Below, piece by piece: positions 8,230 through 16,759 of a stretch of 64,000 nucleotides of DNA (positions within the stretch are counted from its first letter, which is position 1; the number at the start of each line of letters is the position of its first letter). The DNA lies in the NCBI RefSeq assembly GCF_900240305.1, contig NZ_LT964854.1, positions 248,001-312,000 of the forward strand, in the 5' to 3' direction. The position numbers were made by a program, and so were the translations under genes. The stretch is from Ottowia massiliensis (lineage in GTDB: Bacteria > Pseudomonadota > Gammaproteobacteria > Burkholderiales > Burkholderiaceae_C). The notes below the pieces were generated by a model. That model was not told the origin of the DNA, made no database searches, and worked only from the letters and a program-made list of their open reading frames with translations.

Positions 8230-10670
8230 AGCGCGCCGCCATCCTCGCCGCCTGGCTGCTGCTGGCCGCCGCGTGCGTGGCCGTCATGCTCGGCGCGCGC
8301 TACAGCACCGACATGTCGGCCTTTTTGCCCAGCCGGCCCAGCGCGCGCCAGCAGCTGCTGGTAGATCAGATACGCGACGGCGCGCTCTCGCGCCTGGTGC
8401 TCATTGGCCTGCAAGGCGGCACGCCCGCCGCGCGCGCCCAAGCCTCGCGCGATCTGGCCGCCCGGCTGCGCGCCGACGATGCCTTTGCCGCCGTCATCAA
8501 CGGCGACGCCGCCAGCCGCGAGCGCGATGAAGCCTGGCTGCTCGCCCAGCGCTACGCCCTCAGCCCGCAAGTGACGCCCGAACGCTTCACGCCCGAAGGG
8601 CTGCGCGCGGCCCTGCAAGGCAGCATCGCCGCGCTGGGCGGCTCCGCCGGGCTGGCGCTCAAGGCCCTGCTGCCGCGCGACCCGACTGGCGAGATGAGCG
8701 CGCTCATCAGTCAAATGGCCGGCGGCCCTCTTCCCAACAGCAGCGAAGGCGTGTGGGCCAGCGGCGACGGCAGCCTGGCCCTGCTGGCGGCCCTGACCGC
8801 CGCCCCCGGCGCCGATACCGACGCGCAGGAGCGCGCGCTGGCACGGCTGCAAGCGGCTTTCGAGGCCGCTGCGCCCCCGGCCTCCGGCGTGCGGCTGCTC
8901 ATGACCGGCGCACCCGTTTTTTCCGTGGACGCGCGCCGCACCATCCGCAGCGAAGTCGGGCGCCTCTCGCTGGCGGGCACGCTCACCGTCTTTTTCATGA
9001 TGCTGGCCTTCTACCGCTCGCTGCGCAACGTGCTCATTGGCCTGCTGCCCGTGGCCACGGGCATTGCCGCCGCCATCGCCGCCGTGGCGCTGGGCTTTGA
9101 AACCGTGCACGCCATCACCATCGGCTTTGGCACCACGCTCATGGGCGAAACCATCGACTACAGCATCTACTTTCTGGTGCAAAGCGGCGCGGGCGGCCAT
9201 CCTGAAGCCGCCCGCCAGCGCGCCCGCTGGCTGCGCAGCTACTGGCCCACCATCCGGCTGGGCGTGCTCACCTCGGTGTGCGGCTTTGCCGCGCTGGCGT
9301 TTTCCAGCTTTCCGGGGCTGGCGCAGCTGGGCGTGTATTCCGTGGCCGGGCTGCTCACCGCCGCCGCCGTCACGCGCTACGTGCTGCCCGCGCTGCCCGC
9401 CGCGCCCGTGCCGCCCGGCAGCATCGCCTGGCTGGGCGCACGCATGGCCGCACTGCGCCGCGCCATGCAGGCGCTGCGCTGGCCGGCGGCGGCCTGCGCG
9501 GCGGCGGCGCTGCTCATCGTCATCAGCCACGGGGCGGCGCTCTGGGCGCGGGGGCTGTCGGGCCTCAACCCCGCGCCGCTGGCGCTGCAAAAGCTCGACG
9601 AACGCCTGCGCGGCGAAGCGGGCGCGCCCGATCTGCGCTTTCTCGTCATCGCCCCCGCCGCCACGGCGGACGGCGCGCTGGCCGCCGCCGAACGCGCCGA
9701 GCGCCTGCTGGCCCCTTGGGTGCAACGCGGCGACATCCTCCACATCGACAGCCCCGCGCGCTTTCTGCCCAGCGCCGCTGCCCAGGCCGCCCGCCGCGCC
9801 GCCCTGCCCGCGCCGGATGACTTGCGCCAGCGCCTGCAAGCGGCCACCAGCGGCCTGCCCATCCGCCCCGAACGCCTGGAGCCATTCGTGCAAGACGTGG
9901 CGCAGGCCCGCCAGCAGCCGCCCCTGACGGCCAGCGCCCTGCAAGGCGCCAGCTTTGACTTCGCCTTGCAAACCCTGCTGCTGCCGCGCGAAGGCGGCTG
10001 GGCCGCCCTGCTGCCCCTGCGCCTGCCGGGCACGCCCACGCCCGAAGGCATCGCCCGCCTGCAAGCCGCCGTGGACCAGGCGCTGGCGGGCGCGCCAGAA
10101 GAAGCGGCGGCAAAAACAGCGGCGGATTCGATGGCGGATTCGGCAGCGGACGCGCCCTTCTTCCTGGACCTTGACGCCCAGACCGCCGCCCTGTTCGGCC
10201 AGTACCTGGACGAGGCCCTGCTCTTTACCAGCCTGGGCGCGGCGGCCATCCTGGCCGTGCTGGCCGCCGCCCTGCGCAGCGCCCGCGCCCTGCTGCGCGT
10301 GCTGCCGCCGCTGGCCGCCGCCGTGCTGCTCGTCATGGCCGCCCACGCGCTGGCGGGCACGCCGCTGACGCTGCTGCACCTCATTGGCCTGCTGCTCATC
10401 GTGGCCGTCGGCTCCAACTACGCGCTGTTTTTCAACCAGAACATCAGCGGCGCGCAAAGCGAAGGCGGCAGCGCCGCCGCCCTCGCCTCGCTCGCGCTGG
10501 CCAACGTTTCCACCCTCATCGGCTTTGGCGTGCTGGGCCTGTCGCAAGTGCCCGTGCTCCACGCCATCGGCGCTACCGTCGGCCCCGGCGCCCTGCTGGC
10601 GCTGCTGCTGTCCATGAGCTGGAGCGCGCGCCAGCCGCCCGCGTGCGGCCCGGAAAAAGAGCGCGCGTGA
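8226..10670 (+). CDS. MMPL/RND-family lipid exporter
   Basis: 814 residues with the two-fold MMPL arrangement. TM1 is at the N-terminus (AAILAAWLLLAAACVAVML), followed by a large periplasmic loop and a block of about five TM helices including MGETIDYSIYFLVQ. A second TM helix, a second loop and a second TM block containing VAVGSNYALFFNQ complete it. The paired Gly/Asp-Tyr motifs in TM4 and TM10 are the proton-relay positions of the family. GTG start overlaps the LolA-like stop. Its likely job is export of the lipid or polyene product modified by the upstream genes. The ketosynthase genes of a full pathway are absent here. Confidence 0.85.
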   Translation: MKRAAILAAWLLLAAACVAVMLGARYSTDMSAFLPSRPSARQQLLVDQIRDGALSRLVLIGLQGGTPAARAQASRDLAARLRADDAFAAVINGDAASRERDEAWLLAQRYALSPQVTPERFTPEGLRAALQGSIAALGGSAGLALKALLPRDPTGEMSALISQMAGGPLPNSSEGVWASGDGSLALLAALTAAPGADTDAQERALARLQAAFEAAAPPASGVRLLMTGAPVFSVDARRTIRSEVGRLSLAGTLTVFFMMLAFYRSLRNVLIGLLPVATGIAAAIAAVALGFETVHAITIGFGTTLMGETIDYSIYFLVQSGAGGHPEAARQRARWLRSYWPTIRLGVLTSVCGFAALAFSSFPGLAQLGVYSVAGLLTAAAVTRYVLPALPAAPVPPGSIAWLGARMAALRRAMQALRWPAAACAAAALLIVISHGAALWARGLSGLNPAPLALQKLDERLRGEAGAPDLRFLVIAPAATADGALAAAERAERLLAPWVQRGDILHIDSPARFLPSAAAQAARRAALPAPDDLRQRLQAATSGLPIRPERLEPFVQDVAQARQQPPLTASALQGASFDFALQTLLLPREGGWAALLPLRLPGTPTPEGIARLQAAVDQALAGAPEEAAAKTAADSMADSAADAPFFLDLDAQTAALFGQYLDEALLFTSLGAAAILAVLAAALRSARALLRVLPPLAAAVLLVMAAHALAGTPLTLLHLIGLLLIVAVGSNYALFFNQNISGAQSEGGSAAALASLALANVSTLIGFGVLGLSQVPVLHAIGATVGPGALLALLLSMSWSARQPPACGPEKERA

Positions 10671-10750
10671 GCCGCCGGCTTGCGGCGCCCGTTTGCAAGC
10701 CGCCCCGCAGGGACGCGAAAGAGCGGACAGGCCAGGAGCGTGCTGCGGTT

Positions 10751-10837
10751 GTTTAGCTCCCATATCCATAGCATGATGCCCTAGTGGAAACTGCGCGGAA
10801 CCCGTTTTTTACCCCTTTAAATTCGCTCTTGTTTTTG
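10751..10837 (+). repeat. Family A dispersed repeat, copy 3
   Basis: TTTAGCTCCC, core CATAGCATGATGCCCTAGTGG, CCCGTTTTTTACCCC, right end TTCGCTCTTGTTTTTGAG. Lies in the 300-bp gap between the exporter and the phosphate genes; 10671-10749 holds a weak GC-rich family B-like relic and no gene. Confidence 0.8.
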
Positions 10838-10970
10838 AGTCTGACGGCGAGCCGTGCACCAGCTCCGCTCCGCCGCGATCCGGGCGGCCCACGGCCGGGC
10901 GCAAGTAAACTTGTTTGCCCCGGTTATTCGAGCGCCATCAAGCGCCACCCAACGCAACAAGGTTCACTTC

Positions 10971-11618
10971 ATGCTGTTCAGCAAACTGATGCCCAAGGAG
11001 GGCAATTTTTTTGAACTGTTCAACCGGCACGCTGAGCACGTGGTCGAGGCGGCCCAGGCGTTTGGCAGGCTGGTGGAGCACTACGGCGATGCGGCGATGC
11101 GCCAGCAGCACACCCGCGAGGTGGACGGGGCCGAGCGCGCCGCCGACCGCGTCACGCACGAAGTCACGCGCCTGGTTCACACCACTTTCATCACGCCCAT
11201 CGACCGCGAGCAGATCCACGCCCTCATCAACCAGATGGACGACGTGGCCGACTTGCTGCAAGACTGCGCCGAAGCCATGACGCTGTATGACGTGCAGCAC
11301 ATGACGCCCGAAGTGGCCCAGCTCACCGCCTTGTGCATGCAATGCTGCGAGCGCGTGCGCGACGCGGTCGCCCTGCTGCCGCGCGTGGCCGAGCAGGCGG
11401 CGGCCGATGCGGCGCTGAAGTTCTGCGAAGAAATCGACCGCCTGGAGTCCGAAGGCGACCGCCTGTTGCGCGAGGCCATGAGCAAGCTTTTTCGGCAAGA
11501 GCCTGACGTGCGCGAGCTGATCAAGCTCAAGGCCCTTTACGAGCTGCTGGAAACCGTCACCGACAAGTGCGAAGACGTGGCCAACCAGATCGAAGGCGTC
11601 ATCCTCGAAAACTCCTGA
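10971..11618 (+). CDS. DUF47/PhoU-like regulator of the Pit transporter
   Basis: 215 residues, all-helical, matching the DUF47 (YkaA/Pit accessory) family: MPKEGNFFELFNRHAEHVVEAA, then ERAADRVTHEVTRLVHTTFITPIDREQIHALINQMDDVADLL with acidic metal-binding patches, and a second E..D..E helical repeat near the C-terminus (FCEEIDRLESEGDRLLREAM). Members are encoded next to Pit transporters and are thought to modulate them. Only 23 bp separate it from pit, so they form one operon. An in-frame ATG upstream (10854) would add an unrelated extension, so 10971 is preferred. Confidence 0.9.
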   Translation: MLFSKLMPKEGNFFELFNRHAEHVVEAAQAFGRLVEHYGDAAMRQQHTREVDGAERAADRVTHEVTRLVHTTFITPIDREQIHALINQMDDVADLLQDCAEAMTLYDVQHMTPEVAQLTALCMQCCERVRDAVALLPRVAEQAAADAALKFCEEIDRLESEGDRLLREAMSKLFRQEPDVRELIKLKALYELLETVTDKCEDVANQIEGVILENS

Positions 11619-11641
11619 CCCGCGACCAAGGCCCCAAATCC

Positions 11642-12652
11642 ATGGAAACCGCCCAAGTGGCCCTGTGGGCCGTCGTCATGCTGGTGGCGCTGGCCATCGC
11701 GTTTGACTTCATGAACGGCTTTCACGACGCGGCCAACTCCATCGCCACCGTCGTCTCCACGGGCGTGCTGCGCCCCACGCAGGCCGTGGTTTTTGCCGCC
11801 TGCTTCAACCTGCTGGCCGTGGCCATCTTTCACCTGTCCGTGGCCGCCACCGTGGGCAAGGGCATCGTGCAGCCCGGCGTGGTGGACGCGCATGTGGTCG
11901 CCGGCGCGCTCACGGGCGCCGTGGCCTGGAACCTCATCACCTGGTATTACGGCATCCCCAGCAGCTCCTCGCACGCGCTCATCGGCGGCATCGTCGGCGC
12001 GGCCACGGCCAAGGCGGGCGCGGGCGTGCTGCTGGCCGGCGGCATTCTCAAAACGGTGGCCTTCATCTTTATCTCGCCGCTTCTGGGCTTCGTGCTCGGC
12101 TCGCTCATGCTGGTGCTGGTGGCGCGGCTGTTTCGCCGCATGCGCCCCAAAAAAGTGGACCGGTGGTTTCGCCGCCTGCAACTGCTCTCCGCCGGGGCCT
12201 ACAGCCTGGGCCACGGCGGCAACGACGCGCAAAAAACCATCGGCATCATCTGGATGCTGCTCATGGCCACCGGCTACAGCGCAGCAGGAGCCGACGCGCC
12301 GCCCGTCTGGGTGGTGATTTGCTGCTACGCGGCCATTGCGGCAGGCACCATGTTTGGCGGCTGGCGCATCGTCAAGACGATGGGGCAGAAGATCACCAAG
12401 CTCAAGCCCGTGGGCGGCTTTTGCGCCGAAACGGGCGGCGCGCTCACGCTGTTTTTCGCCACCGCGCTGGGCGTGCCCGTATCCACCACGCACACCATCA
12501 CCGGCGCCATCGTCGGCGTAGGCTCCGCGCAGCGCGCCTCCGCCGTGCGCTGGGGCGTGGCAGGCAACATCATCTGGGCCTGGGTGCTCACCATTCCGGC
12601 CAGCGCTTTCGTGGCCGCGCTGGGCTATTGGCTCAGCAAGGCGCTGTTCTGA
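11642..12652 (+). CDS. pit: Inorganic phosphate transporter, PiT family
   Basis: 336 residues with about ten predicted membrane helices. Two inverted PiT signature repeats are present: DFMNGFHDAANSIATVVSTGVL near residue 20 and SLGHGGNDAQKTIGII in the second half; GVPVSTTHTITGAIVG is the companion motif. Function: metal-phosphate symport, low affinity, at the inner membrane. Operon with the DUF47 gene. A family B repeat begins immediately after its stop codon. Confidence 0.93.
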   Translation: METAQVALWAVVMLVALAIAFDFMNGFHDAANSIATVVSTGVLRPTQAVVFAACFNLLAVAIFHLSVAATVGKGIVQPGVVDAHVVAGALTGAVAWNLITWYYGIPSSSSHALIGGIVGAATAKAGAGVLLAGGILKTVAFIFISPLLGFVLGSLMLVLVARLFRRMRPKKVDRWFRRLQLLSAGAYSLGHGGNDAQKTIGIIWMLLMATGYSAAGADAPPVWVVICCYAAIAAGTMFGGWRIVKTMGQKITKLKPVGGFCAETGGALTLFFATALGVPVSTTHTITGAIVGVGSAQRASAVRWGVAGNIIWAWVLTIPASAFVAALGYWLSKALF

Positions 12653-12851
12653 GAGCCTGTTCAAAGTCTGGCCTTGAGGAGCAGCGGGCTGAGATGGCCG
12701 CAAGGTGCAGATTGCAGACAGCCTTGCAGCCTGCTTGAGACCCAGCGAGGATTCGCGGCGCCCAAGGCCGCCCCCCAGAAGACTGCGAATCCGCACTTTC
12801 GCATTCACGCATGAGCTATGGATAGGCACTCAAAGTCTGCTCGTAGGCTGG
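12653..12851. repeat. Family B repeat region after pit
   Basis: Starts right at the pit stop with GAGCCTGTTCAAAGTCTGGCC. Near 12820-12846 it has a second left-end-like unit (CTCAAAGTCTGCTCG), adjacent to family A copy 4. No coding potential recognized. Confidence 0.55.
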
Positions 12852-12853
12852 AC

Positions 12854-12944
12854 TTTTTAGCTCCTTTATCGATAGCAATACGTCCTAGTGGAAATTGCGC
12901 TCAGGGTCATTTTGGGCGCCCTGTATTTGCTTCTGTTTTTAAAA
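12854..12944 (+). repeat. Family A dispersed repeat, copy 4
   Basis: Diverged copy: TTTAGCTCCTTTATCGATAG, core variant AATACGTCCTAGTGG, ATTGCGC, then TATTTGCTTCTGTTTTT. From 12945 to 13308 the DNA is noticeably less GC-rich and holds no recognizable gene; it probably carries the promoter of the next gene, though I cannot assign -35/-10 boxes with confidence. Confidence 0.7.
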
Positions 12945-13308
12945 GCGCTCCCGGCATTTGGAGCAGCATGAAGCTCCTGCTCCTGTTTATTTGACTGTGT
13001 CTGCAACGCCTGCGCCGTCGGCCTCTACGCTTTTCTGCAACAAGCTGCTGATAGCAAGCAACGCCTCACATCTTGTTGAATTCTGTTGTACCTTGATGAC
13101 TGTTGCATTGGTTTGACGCAATTGTGGATGACCTCGCCGTCAGAAGCGGTCCCAAGCCAGCGCAAATGATGAGACTGCCCGAAAATCGGAAGCTCTGAAG
13201 CAAGGCAAACACAGTGAGTTGCCATGACAAATAAAATATGGGAAGTTACGAACAATCGAACAATGATGATGGAGTTTGCGCTTACGTACATTCAAGGCAT
13301 CGCGCGAT

Positions 13309-14001
13309 ATGAATCTGTTTGAACATTGGTTTTTCTGGCTGGTGCTGCTGGCGGTTGTGCTGGCTGCAGTTGCCGCTTTCTGGCTGCTGTGGCGATCGGA
13401 TGAAGGCAAGGCGCAACATCATGCCCATGCCGCGCGCAAGCTGCGCGTGCCTCCTGAGCAGTGGCCGTTGAGTGCTCGCCCCGTGCTCAACACGCTGGAG
13501 CGCAGCGTATGGCTGCAATTGGCGCACATCTTTCCTGAAAGCATGATCATGGTGAAGATGCCTATCACCCGCTTTACGGTGCCACGCCGGGGCGAAGAGG
13601 CGCGCGACTGGTTCGAGATGCTCAACAGTCTGTACTGCACTTTCACGATTTGCAGTGACGAAGGCCGCGTGCTGGGCTGTGTGGACGTGGCAGGCCCTAG
13701 CGGCGTTTCAGCAGCGCATAGCAATCTCAAGCACCAGTTGCTGTCGCAATGCGGCATTGCCTACTTTCTGCTTTCGCCAGGCGCAGCATTGCCGCCAGCT
13801 GAGGCTTTGCGTTCGCGCTTTCTTGGCATCCACGACAGCACTGCGTCAGACTTGGCACGTCTGCAACAGGCGCGCCAGCAGCTACACAAGGCGCTGGATC
13901 GCAAGCGCAATATCCGCAATGACAGCGGCCCTGCAAGCTGGCAACAGAACGACTCCTTCCTCGCACCTTTCGATAGCCGTCACAACAGTCTTTCGCGGTA
14001 A
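13309..14001 (+). CDS. Membrane-anchored DUF2726-like protein
   Basis: 230 residues. One N-terminal TM helix (WFFWLVLLAVVLAAVAAFWLLW) is followed by a cytoplasmic domain with LNTLERSVWLQLAHIFPESMI..V, a 30-residue variable part, FTICSDEGRVLGCVDVAG and LKHQLLSQCGIAYFLL. That spacing resembles DUF2726, a PD-(D/E)XK nuclease-like fold, but the acidic catalytic positions are not convincing. The ATG at 13309 (before the TM helix) is chosen over an open upstream extension. GC content is lower than the neighbours. A strong terminator follows. Function unknown. Confidence 0.65.
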   Translation: MNLFEHWFFWLVLLAVVLAAVAAFWLLWRSDEGKAQHHAHAARKLRVPPEQWPLSARPVLNTLERSVWLQLAHIFPESMIMVKMPITRFTVPRRGEEARDWFEMLNSLYCTFTICSDEGRVLGCVDVAGPSGVSAAHSNLKHQLLSQCGIAYFLLSPGAALPPAEALRSRFLGIHDSTASDLARLQQARQQLHKALDRKRNIRNDSGPASWQQNDSFLAPFDSRHNSLSR

Positions 14002-14042
14002 GTAAAAGCAGAAGACGGGTGGCCTGTAAATCGTCCGTTGCC

Positions 14043-14075
14043 AAAAGCCCCGCCAGAAGCTGGCGGGGCTTTTTT
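14043..14075 (+). terminator. Rho-independent terminator after the DUF2726-like gene
   Basis: Stem AGCCCCGCCA / TGGCGGGGCT with a 5-nt loop (GAAGC) followed by a T run (TTTTTT). It isolates the upstream gene from nirK. Confidence 0.9.
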
Positions 14076-14115
14076 CTTTGATGCATCCCGCATCATGCAG
14101 TTACACATGAATAAA

Positions 14116-14129
14116 TTAACCTGAATCAA
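14116..14129 (+). promoter_or_regulatory. Putative FNR/Dnr-type operator upstream of nirK
   Basis: TTAACCTGAATCAA matches the FNR-family consensus TTGATnnnnATCAA with a perfect right half and a degraded left half, 126 nt upstream of the nirK ATG. An oxygen- or NO-responsive CRP/FNR regulator controlling nirK is established in denitrifiers; this specific site is inferred. Confidence 0.5.
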
Positions 14130-14254
14130 TTTCGCAGAAGAACCCATGCCACGGCTTTGATTACCATTCTTCCACCAATGTTTTTGGGTGGCTGGCGGGG
14201 GTCTGGCCACTTGCTAAACAGCGGTTTCTGCAACGAAAGAGAGGGTCTTTGACC

Positions 14255-15403
14255 ATGAAAGCAACCACCATCCGCAAATCACTGCTTTGCTCGGCCATTG
14301 GCGCATGCCTGATGGGCACATCTGCCTTTGCCGCTGATCCCGTTGTGTCCACCACGGGCGGCCTGCCTGGCTATGAAGTCATCAAGGCTTCTCCCAGCAT
14401 CGACAAGCTCCAGCGCGTCAAGCAAACGCTGGTCGCTCCGCCGAACGTGCCTGAACACTCCCTCAAATCGCCGGCCGCCCCGCGCGTGGTGCAGGTGGAA
14501 ATGACGATTGAGGAAAAAGAAATTGAAGTCGAGCCTGGCGTGTTCATGTGGGCCTTTGCTTTCAATGGCACCGTGCCCGGCCCGATGATCATCGTGCACG
14601 AAGGCGACTATGTTGAGCTGACGCTCAAGAACATGGCCAAGAACCAGCTGGTTCACAACATTGACTTCCACGCTTCCACCGGCGCTTTGGGCGCTGGCGA
14701 GCTGACCCACGTGCAGCCCGGCCAGGAAGTGGTGGTGCGCTGGAAGGCCTCCAAGCCCGGCACCTTCGTGTACCACTGCGCTCCTGGCGGCCCCATGATT
14801 CCCTGGCACGTGGTGCATGGCATGAACGGCGCCATCACCGTGCTGCCCAAAGGCGGCCTGAAAGACAAGAACGGCAAATCCATCACGTACGACAAGGCCT
14901 ATTACATTGGCGAGCAGGACTTCTACCTGCCCAGGGATGAAAAAGGCAATTTCAAACGCTTTGAAACCGCTGCCGAATCCATGGCCGACGACAAGGAAGT
15001 CATGGACAAGCTGATTCCCAGCCATATCGTGTTTGGCGACCGCAAATACGCCTACACGGGCGAAAAGGCCCTGACCGCCAAAGTGGGCGAAACCGTCATG
15101 TTCTACCACTCGCAGGCCAACCGCTTTTCGTATCCTCACCTGATCGGCGGTCATGGCGACTATGTGTGGGAACGCGGCAATCTGGCTGATCCACCCGCTC
15201 AAAACCTGGAAACTTGGGCCATTGCAGCCGGCTCCACCGGCGCGGCCATGTACACCTTCCGCCAGCCTGGCGTGTATGTGTACCTGAACCACAACCTGAT
15301 CGAATCCGTGAACCTGGGCGCCCTGGCTCACGTGAAGGTTGATGGCAAGTGGGACAACAACCTGATGGAGCAGCTCGTTGCTCCGCGCGCCTACAAGGAA
15401 TAA
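14255..15403 (+). CDS. nirK: Copper-containing nitrite reductase
   Basis: Periplasmic enzyme reducing nitrite to nitric oxide in denitrification. 382 residues with a Sec signal peptide (cleavage near AFAADP). The first cupredoxin domain holds the type 1 and type 2 copper ligands: NIDFHA, the VYHCAPGG Cys-His pair and PWHVVHGMNG with His and Met. The second domain supplies SYPHLIGGHGDYVWERG. The ATG at 14255 follows a GAGAGGG Shine-Dalgarno; a TTG two codons upstream is disfavoured. A hairpin at about 15416-15441 and a terminator at about 15500 separate it from the downstream copper genes, which probably help assemble it. Confidence 0.97.
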   Translation: MKATTIRKSLLCSAIGACLMGTSAFAADPVVSTTGGLPGYEVIKASPSIDKLQRVKQTLVAPPNVPEHSLKSPAAPRVVQVEMTIEEKEIEVEPGVFMWAFAFNGTVPGPMIIVHEGDYVELTLKNMAKNQLVHNIDFHASTGALGAGELTHVQPGQEVVVRWKASKPGTFVYHCAPGGPMIPWHVVHGMNGAITVLPKGGLKDKNGKSITYDKAYYIGEQDFYLPRDEKGNFKRFETAAESMADDKEVMDKLIPSHIVFGDRKYAYTGEKALTAKVGETVMFYHSQANRFSYPHLIGGHGDYVWERGNLADPPAQNLETWAIAAGSTGAAMYTFRQPGVYVYLNHNLIESVNLGALAHVKVDGKWDNNLMEQLVAPRAYKE

Positions 15404-15488
15404 GGCGGCATGACGGATGGCCGCAAGCTATATTGCGGCCATCTGCCAGGGCGGAGTCTGGCGGCTCCGCCAAAAACAGTTCCTTTCC

Positions 15489-15520
15489 AGCAGCCCGCTT
15501 TTTCCGGGGCGGGCTGTTTC
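15489..15520 (+). terminator. Terminator after nirK
   Basis: Stem CAGCCCGC / GCGGGCTG around a TTTTTCCGGG loop, followed by a T-rich tail (TTTCTT). A second perfect hairpin, ATGGCCGCAA / TTGCGGCCAT, lies just upstream at about 15417-15441 without a T tail. Confidence 0.75.
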
Positions 15521-15590
15521 TTCAGGCAACCGGAAACCAGAAATTTCACGGCTGTTTGGCCAGCAGTCATTCAGGCAAGGAGACACAGTG

Positions 15591-16673
15591 ATGAACATGC
15601 TCAGGAAGTGGATGGCAGTTTGCCTTTGCATATTCGGACTGTGGGCTGGCGCCGCCCAGGCGCGCGACATCACGTTTGATCTCCGGGACGCAAACGGGCC
15701 TGTCACGCAAAAGAGCTACCCGGGCAAATACCTGCTTTTGGCCATTGGCTACACATCCTGCCCGGACATCTGCCCTACCACGCTGTATGAATATGGCCTG
15801 GTCATGAAGGCCCTCAAAAACCCGGACGCCATCCAGCCCATCTTCGTCACCATTGATCCGGTAAACGACGACGTCGAGCGCCTCAACACCTACACCCGCT
15901 TTTTTGACGAGCGCATTGTCGGCCTGACGGGCGAGATGAAAAACATTCAGGCTCTGGCGGATCAGCTGGGCGCCACCTTCGGCTACCGCATGGACGGCAA
16001 GAAAGTGGACAACCCGAAGCCGGGCATGAGCTACACCGTCTATCACAGTGCCCTGATCTACCTCATCGACCCTGATCGCAAGCTGATGGACGTGTTTGAC
16101 TACCAGATTGGCGCCAAAGGCTTGACCGAAGCGCTGGACAAGGTGCTGGGCGATGGCAAAGGCGGCCCCGCTCCCAAAGCCGCTGCACCTGAAAGCGACA
16201 AACAGGACACGCCGCAAACAGCTGCGCCCGCCGCCGCAAATGGCAAAGCAGCCTGCGCCCTGCCCGCCGGTTTCGAGGCCGCCAAGCAAGCCGTGGCGCT
16301 GAAAGACGTGATGGCTGACGCGCCGGCAGACAAAGTCGTTCTCCTCAATCTCTGGGCGCTGTGGTGCGCGCCCTGCCGCACGGAATTGCCCCTGCTCGAC
16401 AAACTGGCCGCCAGCCAGAAAGCCATGAAGGTGCAAACCCTGAATCTGGGCGACAAAGAGCCTGACATCGCCACCTTGTTTGCCAAAATGGGCCTGAAAA
16501 ACCTGCAGCAAACCCGCACCCAAGGCAGCGACGTGCTTCAGCGCCTGGGCGCGCCCGGCCTGCCCTTCACCGGCCTGTTTGTGAACGGCAAGATGGCCGC
16601 AGCCAAGAGCGGCGTGATTGACAAGACCGACGCACTGGCCGAATACGCCAAATGCGCCGCTGCAAGCCAATAA
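15591..16673 (+). CDS. SCO1/SenC - TlpA-type thioredoxin fusion protein
   Basis: 360 residues, exported (signal peptide ending near GAAQA-RD). Residues about 22-175 are a SCO1/SenC domain: the copper-binding CPDICPTT motif with its distant partner His in YTVYHSALIYLID. A low-complexity Ala/Pro linker (about 180-215) follows, then a second thioredoxin fold with the redox motif WALWCAPCRTELP (about 255-267) and cis-Pro region APGLPFTGLFVNG. This combines copper delivery with a disulfide reductant in one chain. The Shine-Dalgarno AAGGAG lies 8 nt before the ATG. Gene order (after nirK, before a PCuAC chaperone) points to maturation of NirK or another periplasmic copper centre. SCO-only would be the usual form. 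Confidence 0.88.
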   Translation: MNMLRKWMAVCLCIFGLWAGAAQARDITFDLRDANGPVTQKSYPGKYLLLAIGYTSCPDICPTTLYEYGLVMKALKNPDAIQPIFVTIDPVNDDVERLNTYTRFFDERIVGLTGEMKNIQALADQLGATFGYRMDGKKVDNPKPGMSYTVYHSALIYLIDPDRKLMDVFDYQIGAKGLTEALDKVLGDGKGGPAPKAAAPESDKQDTPQTAAPAAANGKAACALPAGFEAAKQAVALKDVMADAPADKVVLLNLWALWCAPCRTELPLLDKLAASQKAMKVQTLNLGDKEPDIATLFAKMGLKNLQQTRTQGSDVLQRLGAPGLPFTGLFVNGKMAAAKSGVIDKTDALAEYAKCAAASQ

Positions 16674-16759
16674 ACACAGCACCGGCCGGGGCGATTGGTG
16701 AATCCGTTGTCTCTGGCAATCTCCGTTTTTTTTCAACTCACCACTGAAAGGAGCATCCA

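Noticed and set aside
7989..10769. A 926-codon minus-strand frame antisense to the MMPL exporter
   Set aside because: The composition (Gln/Gly/Arg/His-rich) is that of a GC-rich shadow frame; the plus strand has overlapping starts, Shine-Dalgarno sites and family motifs.
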